A stretch of DNA of 64,000 bases, taken from positions 23,601 to 87,600 of the forward strand of contig JBCCGK010000043.1 in the NCBI GenBank assembly GCA_039029315.1. Reading direction: 5' to 3'. Source of the stretch: JBCCCJ01 sp039029315 (GTDB taxonomy: Bacteria > Bacteroidota > Bacteroidia > J057). Made by a program: the position numbers and the translations under genes. A model generated the notes under the pieces. It was given only the letters and a program-made list of their open reading frames with translations, searched no databases and was not told the DNA's origin. This document shows, piece after piece, positions 34,849 through 43,536 of this stretch (positions are counted from its first letter, which is position 1; every line of letters begins with the position of its first letter).

Positions 34849-34868
34849 TATCCGACCGGTCAAATATT
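34849..34868 (+). promoter_or_regulatory. TetR operator before hydrolase gene
   Basis: Exact copy of the 20-base sequence in the tetR promoter, centred on the palindrome GACCGGTC (34854-34861), 12 bases before the hydrolase ATG. Confidence 0.65.
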
Positions 34869-34880
34869 AATCATAAATCA

Positions 34881-35837
34881 ATGAAAATTAACACTTTATT
34901 TCTCATTATGGCAACGACTATCTCTGCCACGATCTCCGCACAGGACATCTCTGAAGCCTTTCCCTTTGAATCCAGGTATTTTCACACCCCAAACGGCAAT
35001 CTTCACTATGTAGAGGATGGGGAGGGCGATCCTGTCTTGTTTCTTCATGGGGTTCCCATGTCTGCTTATTCCTGGAGAAATGTGATTCCGCACCTCTCTT
35101 CCTCTCATCGCTGCCTTGCCATTGATTTTATGGGATTCGGCCAATCTGACAAGCCAGAAATTGCCTATACCTTTTCGGATCAGTTGCATTATCTCCAGGC
35201 CTTTATTGATGGACTTGACCTACGCAATTTGACTCTGGTGATGACGGATATTGGGGGCATCATTGGTACACAATATGCGATGAATCATCCTGAACGAATC
35301 AAAGGATTGGTTTTTATGGAGACACCTTTGTCCGATGCGCGGACCTTTCATAAAGATGGAGGCATGATGCAGCGCATGATGTTCTGGATGAGTGCCAAAC
35401 CCAGGATGGGATACAAGATGATTGTGAAAAAAAATATGTTTATCAAGATGATGCCTATGTTGATCAAACGCAAATTGACTGCTGTCGAAAAGGCCCGGTA
35501 TGAGGAACCTTTTCAAACCAAAACATCACGCTTGGCCATGTTTGCTCCTCCTCATTCTTTTCCCAAAAAAGGAAAGAATGTCCAAGCTGGTGATATGGGA
35601 GACTTTCTCAATCGAAATGCCGCTGCTCTTCAACAATCAAATCTTCCCAAGCTCCTGCTATACGCCAAGCCAGGAATGCTGGTGAATAATAAAGTCCGCA
35701 TATGGACAGAGAAAAATTATTCAAATCTCACCACCCAATATGTAGGGAAAGCCAAACATCTGATGGAAGAAGATTTGCCGCATGAAATCGGTGCCGCGAT
35801 CAGCACTTGGCTTGGTTCAACAGAATTGGCCAATTGA
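34881..35837 (+). CDS. Exported alpha/beta hydrolase, haloalkane dehalogenase-like
   Basis: 318 residues with a signal peptide (residues 1-20, ATISAQ). The overall layout is that of haloalkane dehalogenases: LFLHGVPMSAYSWRNVIPHL, CLAIDFMGFGQSDKP, an Asp nucleophile elbow (LVMTDIGGIIGTQYA, Asp123) and a C-terminal His (KHLMEEDLPHEIG, His293). But the halide-binding Asn of HGNP is Val58, and the Trp after the nucleophile (DWG) is Ile124. It may therefore act on another substrate. The export signal is unusual. Regulated by the adjacent TetR through a shared operator. Confidence 0.8.
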   Translation: MKINTLFLIMATTISATISAQDISEAFPFESRYFHTPNGNLHYVEDGEGDPVLFLHGVPMSAYSWRNVIPHLSSSHRCLAIDFMGFGQSDKPEIAYTFSDQLHYLQAFIDGLDLRNLTLVMTDIGGIIGTQYAMNHPERIKGLVFMETPLSDARTFHKDGGMMQRMMFWMSAKPRMGYKMIVKKNMFIKMMPMLIKRKLTAVEKARYEEPFQTKTSRLAMFAPPHSFPKKGKNVQAGDMGDFLNRNAAALQQSNLPKLLLYAKPGMLVNNKVRIWTEKNYSNLTTQYVGKAKHLMEEDLPHEIGAAISTWLGSTELAN

Positions 35838-35922
35838 ATGCCCAAAGGTTTAATTCCCTCTTCATTCTTTCTATATTTGGTAGAACTTGATACTTGATCA
35901 CTCGCTATTCTACCAACCAACA

Positions 35923-36807
35923 ATGAATCAGTCCTCTCCACTTATTCAGAATCTCGGCATACAATTATTTTCTCTTCCCAAATTGCTGGAATCAGATGTC
36001 AGATCCAGCATTCAGATGTTGGGAGAAATGGGCTATACAGAACTAGAGCTATATGGTCCATATCCATTTAGCGCAGAAACCAATAAGAACAATTGGGCTG
36101 CCCTCACGCCTATGCTGGGATTCAGCGGTAGCGGATATTTCGGCCATCCTGTGTCGGAATTCCAATCAATTCTGGAAGATTACAATATGAAGATCCCTTC
36201 CATTCATACTGACCTTGATACCCTACAAGACCATATGGGCAAACTTGGGGAAGCGGGAGATATGTTGGGCTTCACTTATGTAGGCCTTCCTGCTATCCCG
36301 GATGACAAGCGCGTCACACTGGATGACTACAAGCGAATCGCAGATGACTTCAATAAGATAGGCGAGGAAGCCCAAAAGAATGAACTGAAATTCGCCTACC
36401 ACAATCATGGATATGGCTTGCAGGAACTTGATGGAGAGATTCCGCTCAATGTGATTCTGGACAGAACTCAAGCGGATCTGGTTTTTTTTGAAATGGACAT
36501 TTACTGGACAAGTGCAGGAAGGGCCAATCCCATTGACTATTTGAATGCTTATCCTGGCCGCTATCATCTGATGCATCTCAAGGATATGAAAGAAAAAGTC
36601 CATTTTTCAGGGGATGGTGGAGACGCTTCTCAATGGATCGCCTTGTTTCCTTTCATGGCAAGTGCGGGAGATGGGGTACTGGATTTGTCTGGCATCATCG
36701 CCGCCGCGAGGCAATCAGGGGTCAAGCATTTCCTGGTGGAGCAGGATATGGTCGATCAACCAGAGATCGCCCTGAACAGAAGTGCACAATTTCTGACATC
36801 TTTGTAA
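35923..36807 (+). CDS. Sugar phosphate isomerase/epimerase (xylose isomerase-like TIM barrel)
   Basis: 294 residues from the ATG at 35923 (a TTG 12 codons upstream is possible). AP-endonuclease-2-type barrel: LGIQLFSLPKLLESDVRSSI, MGYTELELYGP, PSIHTDLDTLQDH, LKFAYHNHGYGL, FFEMDIYWTSAGR, HLMHLKDM and FLVEQDM. The metal-binding Glu/Asp/His/Glu set of the family is present. Substrate unknown. A TATATTTG box at 35872-35879 could be its promoter. Confidence 0.85.
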   Translation: MNQSSPLIQNLGIQLFSLPKLLESDVRSSIQMLGEMGYTELELYGPYPFSAETNKNNWAALTPMLGFSGSGYFGHPVSEFQSILEDYNMKIPSIHTDLDTLQDHMGKLGEAGDMLGFTYVGLPAIPDDKRVTLDDYKRIADDFNKIGEEAQKNELKFAYHNHGYGLQELDGEIPLNVILDRTQADLVFFEMDIYWTSAGRANPIDYLNAYPGRYHLMHLKDMKEKVHFSGDGGDASQWIALFPFMASAGDGVLDLSGIIAAARQSGVKHFLVEQDMVDQPEIALNRSAQFLTSL

Positions 36808-37045
36808 TTTACCTGAGAGGCATGGGATAGATATATGTGTTCGCATGATTTTTTGATCATAAGTATTGAACACCTTCCAAGGTTGGCGACAAGTGATCAT
36901 GCTTTTTGGGGAGAGTGCTCTAATCCCTGCTTCTTCCCGGCCTGTCTATCCTATTCCTCTACCCGAATATATCATCCATTCAAATGGGAATCTCCCTCAT
37001 ACCCCTTGCCTCATTTTCGCATTGATCCGATATAGATTTTACTTT

Positions 37046-40000
37046 ATGATCAAAAGGGAAACAGATACCTTCAAATTTAGCTGGCAGTGCTGGGCCTGTC
37101 TCCTTTTCTATGTGTTTGGTTGCAATGATCCTCTACCTTCGGAGAATATTGATTCTCAATCTCTTGCAGCAACTCCTGAAGTGGCTGCATATATGGAACA
37201 GTTCACAGGTCGAGGGGATCAGGCCGATGACAGCCAGCCCGTTCCTCCAGAAGAAGTGCTGACTCAATTCCGCTTTCCTTCTGATCTGGCGCTGGATTTG
37301 ATCGCAGCAGAACCTATGATCCACCAGCCAGTAGAGATAAATTTTGATCACCGGGGCCGATTGTGGGTCGTTCAATATAGCCAATACCCCTTTCCAGCTG
37401 GACTCAAAATCGTTGGGTATGATTACCATTTGCGGGCACAATTTGATCATATGCCTGATCCACCGCCTCAAGGCATCAAGGGAGCAGACAAAATCAGTAT
37501 CCTGGAAGATAGCAATGGAGATGGGAAACTTGATCAGATAACAGATGCAATTACAGGTCTCAATATCGCTACCAGTGTAACATGGGGCCGAGGAAAAGTC
37601 TGGGTTCTGAATCCTCCTTATCTACTGGCCTTCCCTGATCCTGATGGAGATGGGATTCCCAATGGTCCTCCCAGGGTTCATTTGCGCGGGTTTGGCCTCG
37701 AAGATACCCATGCAGTGGCCAATAGTCTTCGTTGGGGCCCGGACGGATGGCTGTATGGGGCACAAGGGAGTACCTGCGTGGCCACTATCAGCTCTTCGGT
37801 CAGCAAGAATATCCACTTCAAAGGACAAGCCATTTGGCGATATCATCCAGAAACAGAGGTATTTGAGATTTATGCAGAAGGGGGTGGCAATACCTTCCAT
37901 GTCGAGATAGATGACAAAGGCAGAATCTATTCCGGTCACAATGGTTCAGGAGCCAGAGGCCCCTACTACAAACAAGGGGCCTACTATCCAAAAAACTGGG
38001 GAAAGCATGGGGCTTTGACCAATCCGTATGCTTTTGGGTTCTTGCCACACATGGCATTAGAAGGGGAGGCATTAAGGTTCACGCATGCCTTTCTTCGATA
38101 TGGTGGAGCCAGCCTTCCTGAAGTATATCATGACAAACTAATTGGCATCAATCCGTTGCACAATTTTCTTCAACTCAGTAGTTTTGACCCTCTTGGATCT
38201 ACTTTTAAGAATAATGATCTTCGGCGAATCCTGGAAACTGATGATCATTGGTTCAGGCCAGTTGATATCAAAGCAGGTCCTGAAGGGGGCATATATATCG
38301 CCGATTGGTACGACAGCCGTCTGTCCCATATCGATCCCAGAGACACCTGGCATCGCAATAGCGGCAGAATTTACCGCTTACGCAGCGCTGGACAATCTCC
38401 TCCTTCTTTGAAAATGGACATTAGCACTTCTTCCAATGAAGAATTGATAGATCTGCTGAATCATCCCAACAGATGGTTCCGGCAGCAGGCTCTCCGACAA
38501 TTGGGAGACAGAAAAGACCACAGCCTGATTCCCCAATTGACCACACTCATGGAGCAATCCAGCGGGCAATTGGCTTTGGAAGCATTATGGGCCATCCATT
38601 TGACCGATGGGCTAAGAGATTCTATAGCCAGTATCGGTCTCAGACATGCTGATCCCTATGTGCGCTTGTGGACTGTGCGCCTGCTAGGAGATAGAAGAAC
38701 GGTTTCCCAAGCCATAAACACGAAAGTCTTGGACATGGCCTCACAGGCAACTCATCCTGAAGTCCTCAGTCAATTGGCTGCATCCGCCAAGCGTTTTCCT
38801 GCCCAGCTTGCCTTGCCCCTCATTCAGGTATTGAGTCACAACAAAGCATGTGCAAGAGATTCTGAGATCCCATTGCAAATTTGGTGGGCACTTGAAGACA
38901 AATCTGTAAGCCAGCGGGAGTCAGTCCTGGCGTTGTTTTCCTCTCCTTCCTTTTGGAAAATTCCACTGATTCAGAACACAATCCTCGAACGATTGATGCA
39001 GCGATATATCATGACAGGGGATCAGAGGAATCATCAAGCCGCAGCGAGCTTGCTTCACATGGCCCCGGATTCAGGCTCGATTGTTCGACTGATGACAGGT
39101 TTGACCGAAGGCTTGCGCGGACGAGAGACGATTGAGTTACCATCGGAATTATCCATTGCACTTGAGACTTACTGGAAGCAGATCGGAGAAAGCAGCATTG
39201 CGATTGGTCTCAGACAAGGCAAAGCTGAAGCACTTTCTCAGGCACTGATTGAGGTTCGAACTCCTCAAACGTCGACAAGCAAACGATTGGCGTATATTCG
39301 CATCCTAGGAGAAACCCATCCACCACCAGCCGCAGCTGTCCTTCTGGAGATGGTGGGAGACCACAACAACACAGCAGCAGTGCGGCAAGCCTCACTTTAT
39401 GCCCTCGCAGGGTACAATGATCCAGAGATTGGGAACAAGATCATCGATTGGTATCCTGATCGGCTTCGGGCTGATCCTGATGTCAAAGAAGCTGCCCAGG
39501 AAGTATTGGGGATGCGAGCAAGCTGGACAAAGGCCCTTTTGGTGGACATGGATGTCCGCAAACACATTCTTCCTGATGACATCCCAGACAATGTAGTTCG
39601 TCAATATCGACTTCATGAAGATCCTGATATCCAGCGGTTGACAAGTCTACTCTGGCCCCAGATTCAGGAGATGACTACCGCTAACCGACAAGCCAGTCTG
39701 GAACGGATGCGATCGATCCTCAAACAACAAGCAGGAGAAGAGATTCCTGGCAAAGCTCTCTTTCAAGGGATTTGTGGTAGTTGTCATCAATTGTTCGGTG
39801 AAGGAGGAAAGATTGGACCGGATTTGACAGGCTACGAACGAAGCAATCTGTCTTATCTCCTGGCTCATACAATCGATCCAAGTGCCGAAATCAGAGAGGG
39901 ATATGTCCAGTATCGAATTCTTACTAAAGATGCACAACTCTTCACTGGCACCATTGTCAGCAAAAGCGGAGGTGTCATTAGGGTCAGAAGTATTTCTGGT

Positions 40001-40144
40001 CAAGAAGTAGATCTTCCCGAGGAGCAGTTGCAGCACGTACAAGCGCAACGGACATCTCTGATGCCAGAACGTCTGCTTGAAGACCTGTCAGATCAAGAGT
40101 TGCAAGATTTATTTGCCTATTTGATGAAAGAGAATGACCTCTGA
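37046..40144 (+). CDS. PVC-type membrane-bound dehydrogenase: propeller, HEAT repeats and cytochrome c
   Basis: 1032 residues from the ATG at 37046, giving a lipoprotein-like signal (LLFYVFGC). Residues about 75-480 form a beta-propeller of the PVC-type dehydrogenase family (FRFPSDLALDLIAAEPMIHQ, VNSLRWGPDGWLYGAQGS, then IADWYDSRLSHIDPRDTWHR). HEAT-like helical repeats follow at about 490-870. The C-terminal 120 residues are a heme c domain with CGSCH (GICGSCHQLFGEGGKIGPDL) and a DLSDQELQDLFAYLM end. Such proteins are secreted redox enzymes, likely for sugar or sulfated-glycan catabolism; the substrate is not known. Confidence 0.88.
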   Translation: MIKRETDTFKFSWQCWACLLFYVFGCNDPLPSENIDSQSLAATPEVAAYMEQFTGRGDQADDSQPVPPEEVLTQFRFPSDLALDLIAAEPMIHQPVEINFDHRGRLWVVQYSQYPFPAGLKIVGYDYHLRAQFDHMPDPPPQGIKGADKISILEDSNGDGKLDQITDAITGLNIATSVTWGRGKVWVLNPPYLLAFPDPDGDGIPNGPPRVHLRGFGLEDTHAVANSLRWGPDGWLYGAQGSTCVATISSSVSKNIHFKGQAIWRYHPETEVFEIYAEGGGNTFHVEIDDKGRIYSGHNGSGARGPYYKQGAYYPKNWGKHGALTNPYAFGFLPHMALEGEALRFTHAFLRYGGASLPEVYHDKLIGINPLHNFLQLSSFDPLGSTFKNNDLRRILETDDHWFRPVDIKAGPEGGIYIADWYDSRLSHIDPRDTWHRNSGRIYRLRSAGQSPPSLKMDISTSSNEELIDLLNHPNRWFRQQALRQLGDRKDHSLIPQLTTLMEQSSGQLALEALWAIHLTDGLRDSIASIGLRHADPYVRLWTVRLLGDRRTVSQAINTKVLDMASQATHPEVLSQLAASAKRFPAQLALPLIQVLSHNKACARDSEIPLQIWWALEDKSVSQRESVLALFSSPSFWKIPLIQNTILERLMQRYIMTGDQRNHQAAASLLHMAPDSGSIVRLMTGLTEGLRGRETIELPSELSIALETYWKQIGESSIAIGLRQGKAEALSQALIEVRTPQTSTSKRLAYIRILGETHPPPAAAVLLEMVGDHNNTAAVRQASLYALAGYNDPEIGNKIIDWYPDRLRADPDVKEAAQEVLGMRASWTKALLVDMDVRKHILPDDIPDNVVRQYRLHEDPDIQRLTSLLWPQIQEMTTANRQASLERMRSILKQQAGEEIPGKALFQGICGSCHQLFGEGGKIGPDLTGYERSNLSYLLAHTIDPSAEIREGYVQYRILTKDAQLFTGTIVSKSGGVIRVRSISGQEVDLPEEQLQHVQAQRTSLMPERLLEDLSDQELQDLFAYLMKENDL

Positions 40145-40335
40145 TCGATCACTTCATACAGGTCTTTGGACAGTTCAGCAGAAAAGACCGCAAACCGGAC
40201 ATAATATCCTTGACCTCCTAAACGTTTTTTCATAAATTCGGCAATGTGTGTAGAATGTCATTCTACCTCTTTCCTCTATTAAGGGTCCTCTTATTTCATA
40301 TTCACAGATCAAATTTTGATCACAACAAGATTCTT

Positions 40336-41130
40336 ATGGTAACATTTCAGGACATCATGACCCAGGGCATTATATTTTACGACCCGGAATATCGCGATGA
40401 ATGTACAACTTTTTGCCAACTCAGATCAATCAGTTATTTGCCCAGTATCCAGGATGAGCGATTTTGCTATTTTTATAATCTGGAGGAAAAAAAATTTACA
40501 AAAAAGAGGATTCAAGCGCCCCAAACGGTTCGTTTTGATGACAGCATTTATGCCTTTCCATTGATTGACAGGTTCAAGAGATTTGAGACTCTCTTTGTTT
40601 CGAAGCATCGTGAGATTCAGGGCATCGTGCATTTTTCAGACTACAATCGCTCCGCCGTTTATGACGATGTTTACAAGAAATTATACCTTCTTGAAAGGGG
40701 ACTGGTGCATTTGATCGTAGAAAATGCCAGTCTTACCAAAAAGGATTTGTTCGAATTCCTGGAAAAGAAAGTTCCCTCCAATGGGAATTCTCTACTCAGC
40801 AAGCAGGATTTTCGCTCAATTGATATCTCTCTTCGTACCATTCTTCAATTTACCCAAAGACATAATCTGGTCAATATCTCTGAAAGCAACATTCGAAATA
40901 TCATCTCCATCCGTAACAAAATTGCCCACAGTTATGATCTTGTCAACAAACGCGTGAATGGAGCATTGCACTACGATCAAAAATCCTTCGGCCATCTTAT
41001 TCATGGCATGATTTCTCTCAAAAAAGCCACCCGTCAGGTATCAAATCGGCTCTATCTGATGAAAGCGGTTCTGGATGAGAATTTCTTACAACCAGTGATT
41101 CCTATCGAAGAGTTTTTGGAAAGAAATTGA
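40336..41130 (+). CDS. CBS-domain pair with HEPN-like C-terminus
   Basis: 264 residues from the ATG at 40336 (upstream GTG 40246 and ATG 40255 in frame are less likely). Residues about 1-110 read as two CBS motifs: VTFQDIMTQGIIFYDPEYRD ... SISYLPSIQDE, then VRFDDSIYAFPLIDRFKRFE ... IQGIVHFSDYNR. The C-terminal half is helical and ends in RNKIAH (Arg193-x4-His198), the R-x4-6-H pattern of HEPN RNases, in the context SIRNKIAHSYDLV. CBS pairs bind adenosyl ligands (established for the family). HEPN activity is inference. No antitoxin-like partner is adjacent. A hairpin follows. Confidence 0.6.
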   Translation: MVTFQDIMTQGIIFYDPEYRDECTTFCQLRSISYLPSIQDERFCYFYNLEEKKFTKKRIQAPQTVRFDDSIYAFPLIDRFKRFETLFVSKHREIQGIVHFSDYNRSAVYDDVYKKLYLLERGLVHLIVENASLTKKDLFEFLEKKVPSNGNSLLSKQDFRSIDISLRTILQFTQRHNLVNISESNIRNIISIRNKIAHSYDLVNKRVNGALHYDQKSFGHLIHGMISLKKATRQVSNRLYLMKAVLDENFLQPVIPIEEFLERN

Positions 41131-41203
41131 TCTGCTCGAACAAGGATCTCTTATTGCTCCTCTCCTCTGGAAGCGTTTCCTTCAGCTGATCATTCAAGGC
41201 CAT

Positions 41204-41228
41204 TGCTCAAAAAATTGTAGTTTGAGCA
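41204..41228 (+). terminator. Hairpin after CBS-HEPN gene
   Basis: TGCTCAAA (41204-41211) and TTTGAGCA (41221-41228) form a perfect 8-bp stem with a 9-base loop. No long T-tract follows. Lies between two genes on the same strand. Confidence 0.45.
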
Positions 41229-41266
41229 TTGATAAGAATAGAGGGGAATAATTTCAGATCGGAACA

Positions 41267-43288
41267 ATGATTCTTTTTCAGATAAAACATGTGGGCTTGT
41301 CCCTGCTGACTTGTTGGCTGTTCACCTCTTTTGGTTGTTCCAGCCAGAATCCTGCGACTTCTCTTCCTGAAGCCTCTCAATTAGAGGACCCCCGGCAGCG
41401 GGAGACGCCTTCCCAGGAGTCGCTGGAAACCCTTTGTCAGGAACAGATAGAGAATCTGAGAAAACATCAAAAACAAGATTCTGAGGGGATAGATCTTTAT
41501 TATCTGGGAGATGCTTTGTTTACAGGATGGGCGTGCCACAACGATCCGACAAACGACCATCAATATCGATATGCCCAGTATGAAAAGGGCCAATTGATTT
41601 GGCAAATTGGGTACTATGCCAATGGGGTACTCGATCATGATTTTCGGGTTCAGGAAGGGAAAAGCACCGGCAGCGAACGCATGTGGATGGCAGATGGGAG
41701 TCCATATATCGATTCCTACTACTCCCCGGCAGGAGTTCAACATGGGTATCACAGGCGCTGGCATAGCAATCACCAACTGGCCAGGGAGGCCTTGTATTAT
41801 CATGGACAGTTGATCTATGAACACTTGTTTGATGAAGGGGGTATTCTGGTAGAAGAAACAGGCAAGAAGCTGGGGCCAGAAGATATGCCTTTGGGGATTC
41901 AGCCGACTTCAGCCCGGCGGGAAGATGGGCAATATATTTCATGGCAGGAACACCTGATTGACGATGTATCGATCAGTGGGGTGAACCTCAGCGGTAGTGA
42001 TGGATTGAGTATGGCAGATCTCGATGGAGATGGGTATGATGACATTGTTTCTGTCCATGAATCCGATACAGAATATGATGGGGTTGCTGCTGGAATGATT
42101 CGAATTGCCTATGGATCAGCCGATCCCCATATATGGGACCTGTATACTCTTGCAGAAGGAGCTGAAGCAGGAGCCGCTGAAGATGTCGCCATTGCAGACA
42201 TCAACAAGGATGGCTTCCCCGATATAGTAGCAGCCTGCGAATTGGCACATCTGATTTACTTTCAAAATCCAGGACAAGGAATCAGAAGCACTCCCTGGAA
42301 ACGGCTGATTCCCTCTTCTGCAAGCAATAAAGGCTCTTACATTCGGGTATTTACAGCAGATTTCGATCGGGATGGACAAGTAGAAGTGGTTGCAGCCAAC
42401 AAAGGCGATCAATTGGGTGACGGGACCTATATCCCAGATCCAGACACGGACCTTCGCAAGGCCATCTCTTACTTCGAGATCGCAGGGAACCCTCTCGAAG
42501 ATGCTTCATGGATTGAACATGAACTGCTACGGGTGCACATCCCGATCAATTCGGAGCCGGTAGATATAGATGGGGATGGAGACATGGATGTGATTGCTGG
42601 GTCCAGAGGAGAAGCACGCATTATTTTGCTGGAGAACACCAGTGAAGACAGCATTTCTTTTTCCGTCCATCCCATTCAGGTGAAGGGGACAGCTCTGTCT
42701 CCAAAGCAAAGGACTGCACTTGGAGATGCTTATCGCCCCCTCACTGGCTTCTCTATGGAATATCTGGATGTCAATCAGGATGGAAGGCTAGACATTATTC
42801 TGGCTGAGGCCCAACAATATCTGGTATATCTGGAACAACCAGAAGATTGGCAGCAAGTCTGGCCCTTACATCGTATTGGACAGACAGTGCCAGACATGAT
42901 TATTGGAATCAAGGCAGTAGACATCAATGGCGACGGACGAGAGGATTTGATGACAGGGGGATACAGTCGAGGTCCCAGAGATCATGATGGGGAAGTCAGT
43001 CTTGACATTCCATTGGGGCGAATGAGCTGGTTTCAACAACCCTCTGATCCAGGAGATCCCTGGATCAGGCATGATATTTCCAGGAGAAAAAGAGGCATGT
43101 TCGACAAATTTGAAGTCCGGGATCTCGATGGCGATGGGGACCTGGATCTTGTGTCTACCAGAGGAAACAGTCATCCTTACGATGGGGTTTTTTGGTTGGA
43201 ACAACTTCGTTCTACAGCGCCCATGGTGAGCTTTTCCAGAGCTAGGGCAACAGATAGTGAAGAAATGCCCCTACCAACTGATCGATAA
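41267..43288 (+). CDS. FG-GAP/VCBS repeat lipoprotein with MORN-like N-terminus
   Basis: 673 residues. Lipoprotein signal (lipobox SFGCS). The first 220 residues carry toxin-antitoxin-YwqK/MORN-like repeats (YEKGQLIWQIGYYANGVLDH, HYSPAG-type blocks). The rest are Asp-rich FG-GAP/VCBS calcium-binding propeller repeats: MADLDGDGYDDIV, IADINKDGFPDIV, DIDGDGDMDV, DVNQDGRLDI, DINGDGREDL and DLDGDGDLDL. Probably a surface-exposed adhesin or binding protein. It has no recognised enzyme domain. Followed by an intergenic hairpin. Confidence 0.82.
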   Translation: MILFQIKHVGLSLLTCWLFTSFGCSSQNPATSLPEASQLEDPRQRETPSQESLETLCQEQIENLRKHQKQDSEGIDLYYLGDALFTGWACHNDPTNDHQYRYAQYEKGQLIWQIGYYANGVLDHDFRVQEGKSTGSERMWMADGSPYIDSYYSPAGVQHGYHRRWHSNHQLAREALYYHGQLIYEHLFDEGGILVEETGKKLGPEDMPLGIQPTSARREDGQYISWQEHLIDDVSISGVNLSGSDGLSMADLDGDGYDDIVSVHESDTEYDGVAAGMIRIAYGSADPHIWDLYTLAEGAEAGAAEDVAIADINKDGFPDIVAACELAHLIYFQNPGQGIRSTPWKRLIPSSASNKGSYIRVFTADFDRDGQVEVVAANKGDQLGDGTYIPDPDTDLRKAISYFEIAGNPLEDASWIEHELLRVHIPINSEPVDIDGDGDMDVIAGSRGEARIILLENTSEDSISFSVHPIQVKGTALSPKQRTALGDAYRPLTGFSMEYLDVNQDGRLDIILAEAQQYLVYLEQPEDWQQVWPLHRIGQTVPDMIIGIKAVDINGDGREDLMTGGYSRGPRDHDGEVSLDIPLGRMSWFQQPSDPGDPWIRHDISRRKRGMFDKFEVRDLDGDGDLDLVSTRGNSHPYDGVFWLEQLRSTAPMVSFSRARATDSEEMPLPTDR

Positions 43289-43327
43289 GGGATCGGCTTT
43301 CATCCACTGACTGCGTCATGGTATAGA

Positions 43328-43368
43328 CCTCGGAGGAATCTCCATCCCCCCCCTCAACTCCTCCGAGG
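43328..43368. terminator. Perfect 10-bp hairpin after FG-GAP gene
   Basis: CCTCGGAGGA and TCCTCCGAGG form a perfect stem around a 21-base pyrimidine-rich loop, 39 bases after the stop. No T-tract. Resembles the hairpins at 10571 and 24210. Confidence 0.5.
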
Positions 43369-43536
43369 CCATCTTTTAGAGACTATTTACGCGAAGATGT
43401 AACGCGTTTTCAGCCCTGATTCCATCCCGCAACCGCGTCACGTCCAGGCTTATAAGCCGGAAAAATTGGGAGCAGAGTTCAGGGAATGAAAGAAGAATCA
43501 AATGGAATAATCCATGCGGTCCAAAGGATATATATC

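Noticed and set aside
35872..35879. TATATTTG as a firm promoter of the sugar isomerase gene
   Set aside because: No clear -33 TTG at the right distance; kept only as a mention in the gene entry.
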